Shown: in pieces, positions 25,541 through 34,164 of the stretch | How positions within the stretch are numbered: position 1 is the stretch's first letter | How the letters are laid out: each line of letters begins with the position of its first letter | Source of the DNA: VXRD01 sp965232265 | GTDB lineage: Bacteria; Latescibacterota; UBA2968 | Direction of reading: 5' to 3' | Assembly: GCA_965232265.1 (NCBI GenBank) | Contig: CBDDPH010000002.1 | Location: 1,922,001 to 1,986,000 of the forward strand | Length of the DNA: 64,000 nt | Notes under the pieces: model-generated | Seen by the model: the letters and a program-made list of their open reading frames with translations, nothing else | The model's database searches: none | Told to the model about the DNA's origin: nothing | Made by a program: the position numbers and the translations under genes

Positions 25541-26398
25541 CTATGTCATCTCTCTCAACACGCGGTTCAGGGATGCCCAACTGCCTATTGCGCCCAGTAC
25601 GGTGCCCAATACCACCAGACAGAATGACAGTTCAATTGTTGGTGTGATCGTCAAATCCGGTACGCGAACCGCCCACCACGGCGCTATATAAGCCAACATC
25701 AGGGGGGCTAAAAATCCACCGATAAAGCCCAATAGTGCCCCCCCGACTCCAAAGATCGTCCATACAGTTATATTCTGTGCGCCGACTAACCGCATAATTT
25801 CAATGGCATCGCGCTGTGCCAGCACCATCAACTTGGTCGCATGGCTTATTGCAAATACACACGCAAAACACAGCATACACCCAAATGCGAGTCCAATGCG
25901 GGTGATTACTTGGATAAAATGCGCTAAAGATTCCGACCAAACTTCACCCACATTTACGCCTTCTACAGCATTATGGCCGGTTACATATCTTGCAACAGAC
26001 CGAGCGCGGCGCGGCATATTCTCGCCGGGGGAAATGCGTACTCTGAGGGAAGCGGGCAATGGATTGCTCGAAAGCGCATTGGCCGTACCCAGACCAAATA
26101 TTGCGCGAAATTCTCTGGCAGCCGCGTCCTGATCTACATACACAATTCCGCCTACCTCGGGCCTTGCTTCTAACGTGCGTCGCAATGCGAATATGCGCTG
26201 AGGTGAAATGCCATCTTTCAGGTAAATGTCTATCTCTACCCGCGCGCGCAAGCGGTCAACCAGCGCGTTTCCACTCTTGATCACCTGCCAAAAGAATCCC
26301 AATACCAGCAGCGATGCGCCAATGGTCGCCACAGAAATCACACCTGAGATTCTCGTACGCACAACGCCATGCCATGCCTCGCGCAATACCAGATTCAT
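25541..26398 (-). CDS. ftsX: cell-division protein FtsX (permease-like)
   Basis: 285 residues. One N-terminal membrane segment (ISVATIGASLLVLGFFW), a periplasmic domain with EIDIYLKDGIS and YVDQDAAAREF, then three membrane segments, with the MRLVGAQN motif in the loop between them as in FtsX. It transmits a division signal from FtsE to periplasmic hydrolase activators. Its start overlaps the end of ftsE (ATGA), the normal arrangement. Confidence 0.95.
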   Translation of the reverse strand: MNLVLREAWHGVVRTRISGVISVATIGASLLVLGFFWQVIKSGNALVDRLRARVEIDIYLKDGISPQRIFALRRTLEARPEVGGIVYVDQDAAAREFRAIFGLGTANALSSNPLPASLRVRISPGENMPRRARSVARYVTGHNAVEGVNVGEVWSESLAHFIQVITRIGLAFGCMLCFACVFAISHATKLMVLAQRDAIEIMRLVGAQNITVWTIFGVGGALLGFIGGFLAPLMLAYIAPWWAVRVPDLTITPTIELSFCLVVLGTVLGAIGSWASLNRVLREMT

Positions 26399-27090
26399 TG
26401 CTCTTTTCCATTTCTCGAATTTGCAACTGGTTCAATGACGCCATTTTCCAACTGCAATATTCGCCGGGGATATCGGTTTTCCTGCACTGCATCGCGTGTC
26501 GCTATGACCACAGCTATTCCGCGTGCATTCATCTTTTCAAAAATAGCCATCGCATGCGCTGTCGCTTCGGAATCCAAATTGGCTGATGGTTCATCTGCGA
26601 ACAAGACAAGAGGATTATTCACCAGTGCCCGCGCCATTGCCACCCGCAACCGTTCATAAGCCGACAACGCATCTGGATACACATTGCGTTTGTGCAACAA
26701 ATCCACGTCTGACAATATTGCCTGTGTTTTGCCCTTGATCCAGCGTCGCGAAACACCTGTCACTTCAAGCGCGAAGGCCACATTTTCATAAACTGTGCGA
26801 TGGTGCAATAATTTGAAGTCTTGAAATACCACGCCCACTTGCCTTCGCAATAGCGGGATATCTGTTTTTCGAATTTGCCGCGAGTCGTATTCCCCCACAG
26901 ATACCACGCCCGAACTGGGTAATTCCTCAAATATAAACAGCCCGAATAGCGCGCGTTTTTCCGCCTGGGTTTGTCCAACCAGATAGACGAATTCGCCCTG
27001 ATTGATCTCTAAGTCGGCATCGATCAATATCGGTTGTCCCTGCTGCTCGACACACGCGTTTTGTAATTTAATCACTGGCATGATACGCAT
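26395..27090 (-). CDS. ftsE: FtsE-like ABC ATPase with degenerate nucleotide-binding motifs
   Basis: 231 residues, normal FtsE length and order. The Q-loop region GVVFQDFKLLHHRTVYENV and Walker B LVLFADEPSANLD are intact. Walker A reads GQTQAEKRAL in place of GxSGAGKST, the signature reads LSAYERLRV for LSGGEQQRV, and the switch His is Arg (IATRDA for ATHD). ATP hydrolysis therefore looks unlikely, although the frame is open throughout and the partner ftsX overlaps it. It may be a non-catalytic scaffold. A second Met three codons in is an alternative start. A palindrome separates it from the methyltransferase gene. Confidence 0.9.
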   Translation of the reverse strand: MRIMPVIKLQNACVEQQGQPILIDADLEINQGEFVYLVGQTQAEKRALFGLFIFEELPSSGVVSVGEYDSRQIRKTDIPLLRRQVGVVFQDFKLLHHRTVYENVAFALEVTGVSRRWIKGKTQAILSDVDLLHKRNVYPDALSAYERLRVAMARALVNNPLVLFADEPSANLDSEATAHAMAIFEKMNARGIAVVIATRDAVQENRYPRRILQLENGVIEPVANSRNGKEQ

Positions 27091-27094
27091 AGAC

Positions 27095-27118
27095 GGGCAA
27101 CCACGAGGGTTGCCCTAC
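27095..27118. repeat. intergenic palindrome P2, supplies a stop codon
   Basis: Arms GGGCAACC and GGTTGCCC (5-base loop) with the CTAC flank. On the minus strand that flank reads GTAG and its TAG is the stop codon of the methyltransferase gene. It fills the 24 bases before ftsE. Confidence 0.75.
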
Positions 27119-27867
27119 GGTTTTTTTAGAACAAAATGTACCCGATCCGAAAGTTCTGTCGGTGGTGCATATCCAAATCCACCATAAGCTCCCAACATTT
27201 CAAAAGGCGATTTATCCACAATTTCTTCAATCGCCGACAGAGAATAGATGCGCTGTTGATGTACTTCTTTGACCACTTCATCCGTGTCTTCAAAGTGGAT
27301 GTCAAATTTGTTGTATTGCACACCCTGTTCGTAATAGCTGTGCCGCCGATATGAAAATCCATCTCCCGCTTCTTCTGACTTCATATTGCAAAAGTATTGC
27401 CTCGAATTATTTTCTGTACAGATATCGACCACAAAAACCCCGTTGGGATTTACAATGCGATGCACTTCGTCAAGCGTGCGTGCGATCTTTTCAGGTGACA
27501 TCAAATAGTTGATGCTATCGTACAAACACAACGCGGCATCACACGGGGGCAAGTCGCTCAAATCGAGCAGATTGCGATGGTAAAATGGAATGGGATAGCG
27601 CAACTTACGCGCCTTTTCTATCGCCACATCCAGCATTTCCCGGCATCCATCAGCACCCAGCACATCGAATTTTTGACGGTATAGCTCAATTGCCAGACTG
27701 CCCGTGCCGCAGGCCAGGTCCAATACGCGGTTGGGTTTGACTTTGTGTCGTGCGAGGAGTGACGACACATAACGCGCCCAATGCACGTAATCCACATGTC
27801 GCATTACATGGTCGTAAATGGACGCCAAGCGGCTATACGGTGTTGCCTCAGTTTTGAAATTCGGCAT
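27115..27867 (-). CDS. class I SAM-dependent methyltransferase
   Basis: 250 residues. Motif I is VLDLACGTGSLAIEL, the acidic end of beta-2 is in VLGADGCREML, and DAALCLYDSINYL is the post-II region typical of small-molecule methyltransferases. The C-terminus ends in KKP at a TAG within a palindrome. Substrate unknown. It lies between the S4 protein and ftsE in the long minus-strand series. Confidence 0.88.
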   Translation of the reverse strand: MPNFKTEATPYSRLASIYDHVMRHVDYVHWARYVSSLLARHKVKPNRVLDLACGTGSLAIELYRQKFDVLGADGCREMLDVAIEKARKLRYPIPFYHRNLLDLSDLPPCDAALCLYDSINYLMSPEKIARTLDEVHRIVNPNGVFVVDICTENNSRQYFCNMKSEEAGDGFSYRRHSYYEQGVQYNKFDIHFEDTDEVVKEVHQQRIYSLSAIEEIVDKSPFEMLGAYGGFGYAPPTELSDRVHFVLKKP

Positions 27868-27939
27868 AAAATGAAAAACGGCCAGCCCGTGCCGACCATG
27901 ACCTTTCTACTTTGCGGAGTGGTGAGGGGAGCGCGCGTC

Positions 27940-28212
27940 TTAAAAAAATTCTGGTGCCCGTACCTCATCTCGAATAACGCGATAATATTCAGGTGCTCGT
28001 TTCCGCGACACATTGCCCCGTGGAATCGCCAATACTTCAAACTCTAACAGGCGATCGGAAAACGCAATGCTCACCTTCTGGCCGACACGCAAAACGCGAC
28101 TCGCTTTGGCCTCTTGCCCATCTACTGTCACAATGCCATTGCCACACGCTCGCTTGGCTTCTGATCGACGCCGCACGAGACAACACGTATTTAGATAGAT
28201 ATCTAATCTCAT
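27940..28212 (-). CDS. S4-domain RNA-binding protein, HslR/Hsp15-like
   Basis: 90 residues. MRLDIYLNTCCLVRRRSEAK opens a typical S4 fold and VTVDGQEAKASRVLRVGQKVSI completes it. Hsp15 family members bind stalled 50S subunits carrying nascent chains; such a role here is inference. It starts 3 bases after the surA-like stop, suggesting coupling with it. Confidence 0.88.
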   Translation of the reverse strand: MRLDIYLNTCCLVRRRSEAKRACGNGIVTVDGQEAKASRVLRVGQKVSIAFSDRLLEFEVLAIPRGNVSRKRAPEYYRVIRDEVRAPEFF

Positions 28213-28215
28213 GCT

Positions 28216-29460
28216 TTACTCTTCCAGCCGCACATCCACATATAATTTTGCTCGCGTTTCCGCCAGTTTCTCGCGGAATAATGCTTGCAAGCGTTCCTCT
28301 TTGGCAATTTGCTCTAACGCTGCGATATCGTCATTGACGCGGAATAGATTCCAGCCGCCTTCCATTTTTACGGGCAAACTCACATCGCCCGGCTTGAGTG
28401 CGTGCACCACGTCTGCAAATTCAGCAGGAAGCTCGGATTTGGGATAATTATTCAAAAATCCGCCGCGCGATGCTGTCTCCGCATAGTCGGAATGCTCGCG
28501 TGCAAGTTCGGCAAAATCCGCCCCGTCTTTTATCTGTTGATACAACGCCATTGCCTTTTTTTGCGAGGCTTTTTCGTCTTTTTCCAACAAAAACAAAATG
28601 TGCCGCGCCCGCACTTGATCGCCCGAGATTTCCTCAACGCGAATAATGTGAAAGCCAAATTGCGATTGTACGAGGTCGCTCACCTCGCCGACTTTGAGAC
28701 CAAAGGCAACGTCTTCAAATGCAGGTACCATGGTACCGCGTCCAAAAAAGCCCAAATCCCCCCCCTGAGACGCGCTGCCCGGGTCTTGTGAGTATTCTTT
28801 TGCCAGTGCCGCAAAATCTTCACCTGCTCGAATGCGCTCTAAGACCACTTCTGCCTGGGGGCGAATTTTGTCCTGCTGTTCTGTCGATGCAACAGGTTCG
28901 ACAAAAATATGGCTCAACGACACGGTATTTGACTCGCCGCGGCGGTATTTTTCACGAAATTCCTTTATATGCCGGGGCGATACGCTGACCTGCTGTGCCA
29001 GCATTTCGTACATACTGCGTTCCAAATACTGATTGCGAAATTGCTCTCTGAATTGGTCCCGCATTTGTCGCTCGGTCAATCCCGCTTTTTTTAATTCTTC
29101 GGCAAAAGTCGCTGTGCCAAATTGTTCCTTAAACTGGCGAACCTGCGCTCGCACCATTTCTTCCACGCGCTCGTCATCTACTTCAATGCTGTCTTCTCGC
29201 GCTCTGACCAGCAATATGTTGCGCTGAATTTCATTTTCCAGCACCTTGTTAAACATATTTTCAAGCTCTGCCTGAGGTACAGTTCGCACATCAATGCCTC
29301 GAACAATCAATTCCTGCCTTATCTTGTTCTCCACATCGGATCGCAGTACAATTTTGTCATCTACCACCGCTATAATTTTATCCAATAAGATAGGCTCTGC
29401 CCGCGCTGTGCCCGCGAGAAGGAATACCCCAATGAGCAAGTTGATAAATAGCGTTTTCAT
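28216..29460 (-). CDS. surA: SurA-like periplasmic peptidyl-prolyl isomerase/chaperone
   Basis: 414 residues with signal peptide ending TARAEP. An N-terminal SurA domain (IIAVVDDKIVLRSDVE) is followed by two parvulin domains: LSHIFVEP through GDLGFFGRG, and RARHILFLL through GGFLNNY. It assists outer-membrane protein folding. Another parvulin gene lies just upstream. Both are followed by the S4-domain gene. Confidence 0.95.
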   Translation of the reverse strand: MKTLFINLLIGVFLLAGTARAEPILLDKIIAVVDDKIVLRSDVENKIRQELIVRGIDVRTVPQAELENMFNKVLENEIQRNILLVRAREDSIEVDDERVEEMVRAQVRQFKEQFGTATFAEELKKAGLTERQMRDQFREQFRNQYLERSMYEMLAQQVSVSPRHIKEFREKYRRGESNTVSLSHIFVEPVASTEQQDKIRPQAEVVLERIRAGEDFAALAKEYSQDPGSASQGGDLGFFGRGTMVPAFEDVAFGLKVGEVSDLVQSQFGFHIIRVEEISGDQVRARHILFLLEKDEKASQKKAMALYQQIKDGADFAELAREHSDYAETASRGGFLNNYPKSELPAEFADVVHALKPGDVSLPVKMEGGWNLFRVNDDIAALEQIAKEERLQALFREKLAETRAKLYVDVRLEE

Positions 29461-29493
29461 ATCGATAAATTCCTTGAAATCGGTGAGACGGCT

Positions 29494-29516
29494 GGCGGGC
29501 TAAAAACCCGCCACTA
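29494..29516. repeat. intergenic palindrome P3, supplies a stop codon
   Basis: Arms GGCGGG and CCCGCC around CTAAAAA. On the minus strand TAGTGGCGGG begins it, and that TAG is the stop of the parvulin lipoprotein gene. Confidence 0.75.
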
Positions 29517-30347
29517 CTGTGTACTATTCAATTGCTTCCAATCGACTGACCATTCAATCCGATCTTTGAGCTCGGCCAGCAATTTGGCGCGTTGCTCGCG
29601 TCGGTGCTCGGTCAGGAGGCGTTGCTGAATCTCGCCGCGTACCTGAACCAAATCGCGTATTGAACCCGCGTCTTTCCGATCCATTACCTCGATGATATGG
29701 TAGCCCAACTCGGTACGCGTGCGTATCCGATGCCCCAATTTGGCTTCCCCACATGCTGCCCAGAAAGAGGGGTTGACCATATCTTCGGTAAAATACCCCA
29801 GATCGCCACCATTTACAGCCGACTGATCGATTGAGACTTCGCGTGCTACGTGTTCAAAAAACTCGCCTTTTTGCAGGCGGTCCCACGCCCGAGTCTGTGC
29901 ATTTCGATCTGCCACAATGAGATGCCGCACCCTGAGTTCGAGTTGATCGCACTCAAAATCTGCCCGATGTTCTTCGTAATAGGTGAGAATTTCATCTTCT
30001 GAGACTTCGGCCTCGCGTGCGTGTGTGCGCGCCATCAATTCGCTCGCCAACAGTTGCCGGACAGCGCGATCAATGCGATCTGACAGTTCGGGGTCTCGAT
30101 CGAGTTTTTGTCTTATGGCTTCTCGATAGAGGAGTTCTTCTTCGATCCAATTTTCGACCAATTTTTGTTTTTCTTTTGGCGAGATTGTGTCCGAAAACGG
30201 GGGGGGAATACGCTTTTCCAATGCTTCTCTGGTCAGATGGCGGTCCCCCACTTGCGCCACGATGGAAACTTTTTGTGGCTCCTCGCATCCCCACAGGCCA
30301 ATCAGGCAGATTATCAGACCAATTTTCAAATGCCGCGCTCGCTTCAA
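29514..30347 (-). CDS. parvulin-type peptidyl-prolyl isomerase lipoprotein
   Basis: 277 residues. The signal peptide ends in a lipobox (IGLWGC). An N-terminal chaperone helix region (REALEKRIPPPFSD) is followed by one parvulin domain: VRHLIVADRNAQT, NGGDLGYFTEDM, GYHIIEVMDRK. It resembles PrsA/SurA-type folding factors, anchored in a membrane facing the periplasm. It is followed by surA and preceded by mfd on the same strand. Confidence 0.9.
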   Translation of the reverse strand: MKRARHLKIGLIICLIGLWGCEEPQKVSIVAQVGDRHLTREALEKRIPPPFSDTISPKEKQKLVENWIEEELLYREAIRQKLDRDPELSDRIDRAVRQLLASELMARTHAREAEVSEDEILTYYEEHRADFECDQLELRVRHLIVADRNAQTRAWDRLQKGEFFEHVAREVSIDQSAVNGGDLGYFTEDMVNPSFWAACGEAKLGHRIRTRTELGYHIIEVMDRKDAGSIRDLVQVRGEIQQRLLTEHRREQRAKLLAELKDRIEWSVDWKQLNSTQ

Positions 30348-30437
30348 AACGCGATCCCTCGTTACATTTAAATACTTCGCATATAGGCTCTAAACTATTG
30401 GCAATAAAAAAGGTTCCGAGTAACCAAATATACGCCT

Positions 30438-33400
30438 TCAAATTAGGCTCTGCAATACATTTTTAGCCGATTGTAGCCGCGATTGCGGCCCCTTACCAAT
30501 GAGCGCGACTTCAATTTTTGGCGGCTCTCCCAGAGCAAATTCCAGAGGGAGGGGTGACTGTGTCACCATCCGTTCAATATCTGTTCGCATCAGCGGTTTG
30601 TCTGGCGACAGGGTCATTGTCATGGTCTGTCCGATGTGCAACTGCGATAACCTGAGCTGGCGAGCCAGAATTTTGACCTGTAAGATGTCTAATAATGCAG
30701 CTATGGGATCGGGCAAAGGCCCAAAGCGATCTGCGAGTTCTTCCTCTATCGCCAGCACTTCCACAGTTTGCCGTATCTGGCCCAATCGCTGATAAAACTG
30801 CATTTTCTGATCCGCATCCGGAATATAGTCGGCCGGAATATACGACGAGACAGAGACCTGTACGTCTGGCTCAATCGCTGGTTCGGTCTCATCGCCCTTA
30901 ATTTGCCTCACGGCTTCGTCCAACAATCGCGTGTACAAATCAAATCCCACGGCTGCGATATGTCCGTGTTGCTGTGCGCCGAGTAAGTTGCCCGTGCCCC
31001 TGATTTCCATGTCTCGCATGGAGATGTGAAAACCCGATCCCAAATCCGAAAATTCTTCGATGGCGCGCAATCGCCTCACAGCCGGTTTTTTGAGTGCTTG
31101 CCACGACGGCACGAATAAATACGCATACGCCCGCTTATTCGACCGTCCTACCCGACCGCGCAATTGGTACAACTGCGCCAATCCCAGGCGATCTGCCCGA
31201 TTTACGATTAGCGTGTTCGCGTTGGGAATGTCCAGCCCGGATTCCACGATCATGGTGGAGACCAGAACATCGTATTTGTGTTCAAAAAAGTCCATCATTA
31301 CTTTTTCGAGTTGTCGCTCGGGCATTTGTCCGTGTCCCATGCCAAAACGCACCTGCGGCAGCAGGCGAGTGAGAAAACCCATCATCGCGTGCATGGACTG
31401 GACGCGATTGTGTACAAAATAAACCTGTCCACCGCGATCTACTTCCCGCAAGATCGCTTCGGCAATGCGGTCTTCTTCAAAGGCCAGCACTTCGGTCTGA
31501 ATGGGCAAGCGGTCTTTGGGCGGGGTTTGTATGACAGACATATCGCGCGCGCCCATCAGCGACATGTGCAAGGTGCGCGGAATGGGTGTGGCGGTCAGCG
31601 TCAATACATCTACCAGGCGCCGCATCTCTTTTAACCGCTCTTTGTGCCGCACCCCAAAACGGTGTTCTTCGTCTATGACCAGAAGGCCGAGGGATTTGAA
31701 GTTGACATCTTTTGACAACAATCGATGCGTGCCCACCACAATATCTACGGTGCCTTTCTTCATCGCCTCGAGGGTTCGCGTCTGTTCGGCCCGCGTTCGG
31801 AAGCGGCTCATGACAGCTACGTGAACGGGAAATTCGGAAAACCGTTCGCAAAATGTGCGATAATGTTGTTGTGCCAAAATGGTCGTGGGGGCGAGCACTG
31901 CGACTTGTTTGTTATCCAAAATCGCCTTAAACGCCCCGCGAATCGCCACTTCTGTTTTCCCATATCCCACGTCGCCACAAATCAAGCGGTCCATGGCGGA
32001 CTGCGCTTCCATATCTTTTTGCACGGCGTCAATCGCTTCTTGTTGATCTCGGGTTTCTCGATAGGGAAACGAGGCTTCCAGTGCGTTCATTTCTGATCCG
32101 TCAGGCGAAAATGCCGTGCCCGGTTGCGCCTTGCGTTCGGCGTATAATGACACGAGTTCCGCCGCCATTTTGAATATGGCTTTGCGCGTTTTTTCTTTTA
32201 ACCGCTCCCAGGCGACTGTGCCCAATTTGCTCAATACGGGTACTGCGCCATCTTGTCCTGAATATTTTTGCACCTGATTCATCTGATCCACTGGCACAAA
32301 AACCCGATCTCCATCCCGATATCCAATGGTGAGACAATCGCTGGACGTGCGGCCTATTTCAATTCGCTTCACGCCGTCGAACCGACCGATGCCGTGATCT
32401 ACATGCACGACAAAATCGCCGCGCTGAAGTGCGGCCACGCTCTTGATGGGCTGTGCGTCTTGAAAGCGGCGATACCGCCGTCTGCGATATATGCGGCTGT
32501 AAATTTCGTGATCATTGATCAAAAAGACCTTGCCGGGGCGGTATGTAAATCCGGCTTGTAGTGTGCCCACATACAGGGAGACCACATGGGCACTTTCTTC
32601 CAAAATTTCTTCCAGTCGCGCTTTTTGTCCCTCACTCTCACACAGAATGACCACTTCATAAGCGTCCAGCCAGTACTTTTGCAAATCCTCTTTTAATAGC
32701 TGTAAATGGCCTTCGTAGCGTCGCCCACTCTGCCCGCCCAAATCCACCACTTCCTCAGATGCCCCTCCCAGTACGCGGTTCAAGACCCGAGGCCTGTGTT
32801 CCAGTTGCCGAAGTACGGTTTCCGGTTGTCGGAGTACGCACCGCGCTGGCAAGGGTTCTGTTTCCGCCCGCCGCTTTTTTTGTCGCTGCGCGATTTGATC
32901 GCACGCATGCCAGGCGCTATCTGCAGCAGTAGCGATGCCCTCCGGGTCATCGAGGACGAAATAGCATTCTTTGGGCACGTAATCCAACAGGCCCGTTTGT
33001 TCGCCATATAACACACCCAGATAATGTTCCTGTCCTTCAAATATGCCTTCGCGCTCCAGTAAGTTTCGCACCTCGGGCAATTCAATATCCAGGTCCCGTT
33101 CTGCAATTTCCAGATTTTCCAGATAAATATCTGCCATTGTCAGCGGAAGTACGCTTTCCCGGCAGGGCAAAATGCGCGTTTCTTCTATTTGCTCGATGGA
33201 CCGCTGCGTGCTCAAATCAAATGCGCGGATGGATGAAATTTCATCGCCCCAAAACTCCAGTCTGACCGGATGCGCGTTGCCAAACGAACAAATATCCAGG
33301 ATGCCGCCGCGCATTCCAAATTGCCCCACACCTTCCACAGTTGTTACCCGTTCATATCCGATTTCCACCAGATGATCCGCCAGTTCTATGGGCGAGATTT

Positions 33401-33845
33401 CCTGCGCCAGACGAAGCGATTTTACACTTAAGTCAAAGAGGGCCGGAGGCAAGGTGTGTCCCATTAACGCTTCAATAGGCGTGACCACAATGCCGCTGGC
33501 TTCCCGGTGCAACTGGTCCAACGCTTCCATCCGCAAGCCCACCACATCGAGATGCGGAGAACGCCCGTCAAAATGAGCGACATCCCAACTTGGAAAGTAC
33601 CCTACGTGTTCTTCGTCTAATAGCCGCTCCAAATCATTGTGCAATGCCTCGGCGCGGTCCTCATCTGGACATACGATCACTACCGGACCGGGTACGGTTT
33701 CTTCAATCCACGCGATGGCATAAGCCGATAGCGACCCGGATCCTCCGCGCATGGTTATGACCCGCTCTCCCGATTCCAGTTTTTGCGACAGGTCCTTAAA
33801 TGGTGGCGAGTTTTTAATCCGATTGTACAATCTGTCAACGGACAT
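30438..33845 (-). CDS. mfd: transcription-repair coupling factor
   Basis: 1135 residues, full length. The N-terminal UvrB-like part leads to a CarD-like RNA-polymerase interacting domain (GDFVVHVDHGIGRFDG), then a helicase: Walker A GDVGYGKTEVA, DEEHRFGVRHKE, TATPIPRTLHMS and GRVGRSNKRAYAYL, and the C-terminal TRCF domain. Mfd removes stalled RNA polymerase and recruits UvrAB. An upstream GTG start is possible, but it lies next to the tRNA terminator; the ATG used follows GGAGG at a rather long 13 bases. Confidence 0.97.
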   Translation of the reverse strand: MSVDRLYNRIKNSPPFKDLSQKLESGERVITMRGGSGSLSAYAIAWIEETVPGPVVIVCPDEDRAEALHNDLERLLDEEHVGYFPSWDVAHFDGRSPHLDVVGLRMEALDQLHREASGIVVTPIEALMGHTLPPALFDLSVKSLRLAQEISPIELADHLVEIGYERVTTVEGVGQFGMRGGILDICSFGNAHPVRLEFWGDEISSIRAFDLSTQRSIEQIEETRILPCRESVLPLTMADIYLENLEIAERDLDIELPEVRNLLEREGIFEGQEHYLGVLYGEQTGLLDYVPKECYFVLDDPEGIATAADSAWHACDQIAQRQKKRRAETEPLPARCVLRQPETVLRQLEHRPRVLNRVLGGASEEVVDLGGQSGRRYEGHLQLLKEDLQKYWLDAYEVVILCESEGQKARLEEILEESAHVVSLYVGTLQAGFTYRPGKVFLINDHEIYSRIYRRRRYRRFQDAQPIKSVAALQRGDFVVHVDHGIGRFDGVKRIEIGRTSSDCLTIGYRDGDRVFVPVDQMNQVQKYSGQDGAVPVLSKLGTVAWERLKEKTRKAIFKMAAELVSLYAERKAQPGTAFSPDGSEMNALEASFPYRETRDQQEAIDAVQKDMEAQSAMDRLICGDVGYGKTEVAIRGAFKAILDNKQVAVLAPTTILAQQHYRTFCERFSEFPVHVAVMSRFRTRAEQTRTLEAMKKGTVDIVVGTHRLLSKDVNFKSLGLLVIDEEHRFGVRHKERLKEMRRLVDVLTLTATPIPRTLHMSLMGARDMSVIQTPPKDRLPIQTEVLAFEEDRIAEAILREVDRGGQVYFVHNRVQSMHAMMGFLTRLLPQVRFGMGHGQMPERQLEKVMMDFFEHKYDVLVSTMIVESGLDIPNANTLIVNRADRLGLAQLYQLRGRVGRSNKRAYAYLFVPSWQALKKPAVRRLRAIEEFSDLGSGFHISMRDMEIRGTGNLLGAQQHGHIAAVGFDLYTRLLDEAVRQIKGDETEPAIEPDVQVSVSSYIPADYIPDADQKMQFYQRLGQIRQTVEVLAIEEELADRFGPLPDPIAALLDILQVKILARQLRLSQLHIGQTMTMTLSPDKPLMRTDIERMVTQSPLPLEFALGEPPKIEVALIGKGPQSRLQSAKNVLQSLI

Positions 33846-33879
33846 AACTTCAGCTTTTCCTCCCAAACAGTACACGCCA

Positions 33880-33914
33880 AAAAGCGCGACGCATTATTTA
33901 TTACGTCGCGCTTT
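33880..33914 (-). terminator. terminator of tRNA-Asp
   Basis: On the minus strand AGCGCGACG pairs with CGTCGCGCT across a 11-base loop and is followed by TTTT. It lies between tRNA-Asp and mfd. Confidence 0.8.
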
Positions 33915-33923
33915 GGCGCAAGA

Positions 33924-34001
33924 TGGCGGGGTAGACGGGGCTCGAACCCGCGACCACTGGCGTGACAGGCCAGTACTCTAACCAGACTGAGCTACTACCC
34001 C
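33924..34001 (-). tRNA. tRNA-Asp (GTC)
   Basis: Acceptor GGGGTAG/CTACCCC, D arm, anticodon stem CTGGC/GCCAG with loop CTGTCAC (anticodon GTC), T arm GCGGGTTCGAGCCCCGT and encoded CCA (78 bases with CCA). A strong promoter lies upstream and a terminator downstream. Confidence 0.97.
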
Positions 34002-34046
34002 AAGTTTAATTGTAAAACAGTCTCCAAAATTCCATGAAGGATTGAA

Positions 34047-34075
34047 AATTTAACAAGGTGTCTTTTTGGTGTCAA
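34047..34075 (-). promoter_or_regulatory. sigma70-type promoter of tRNA-Asp
   Basis: TTGACA, 17 bases, TAAATT on the minus strand, 45 bases before the mature tRNA. It is divergent from the CPBP protease gene. A weaker plus-strand pair (TTGTTT, 17 bases, TATGTT at 34099-34127) may serve that gene. Confidence 0.78.
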
Positions 34076-34164
34076 GCAAATTTAACAAATCATACCCCTT
34101 GTTTTCGGCTTATCATCTCATTATGTTAAGGCGATTTCGCGCCAAACGCTCAAAGGAGAATTTT

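Noticed and set aside
26395..27090. FtsE as a pseudogene through frameshift
   Set aside because: The frame is open from start to the ftsX overlap, length is normal and Walker B and Q-loop are intact, so substitutions rather than indels explain the lost motifs.
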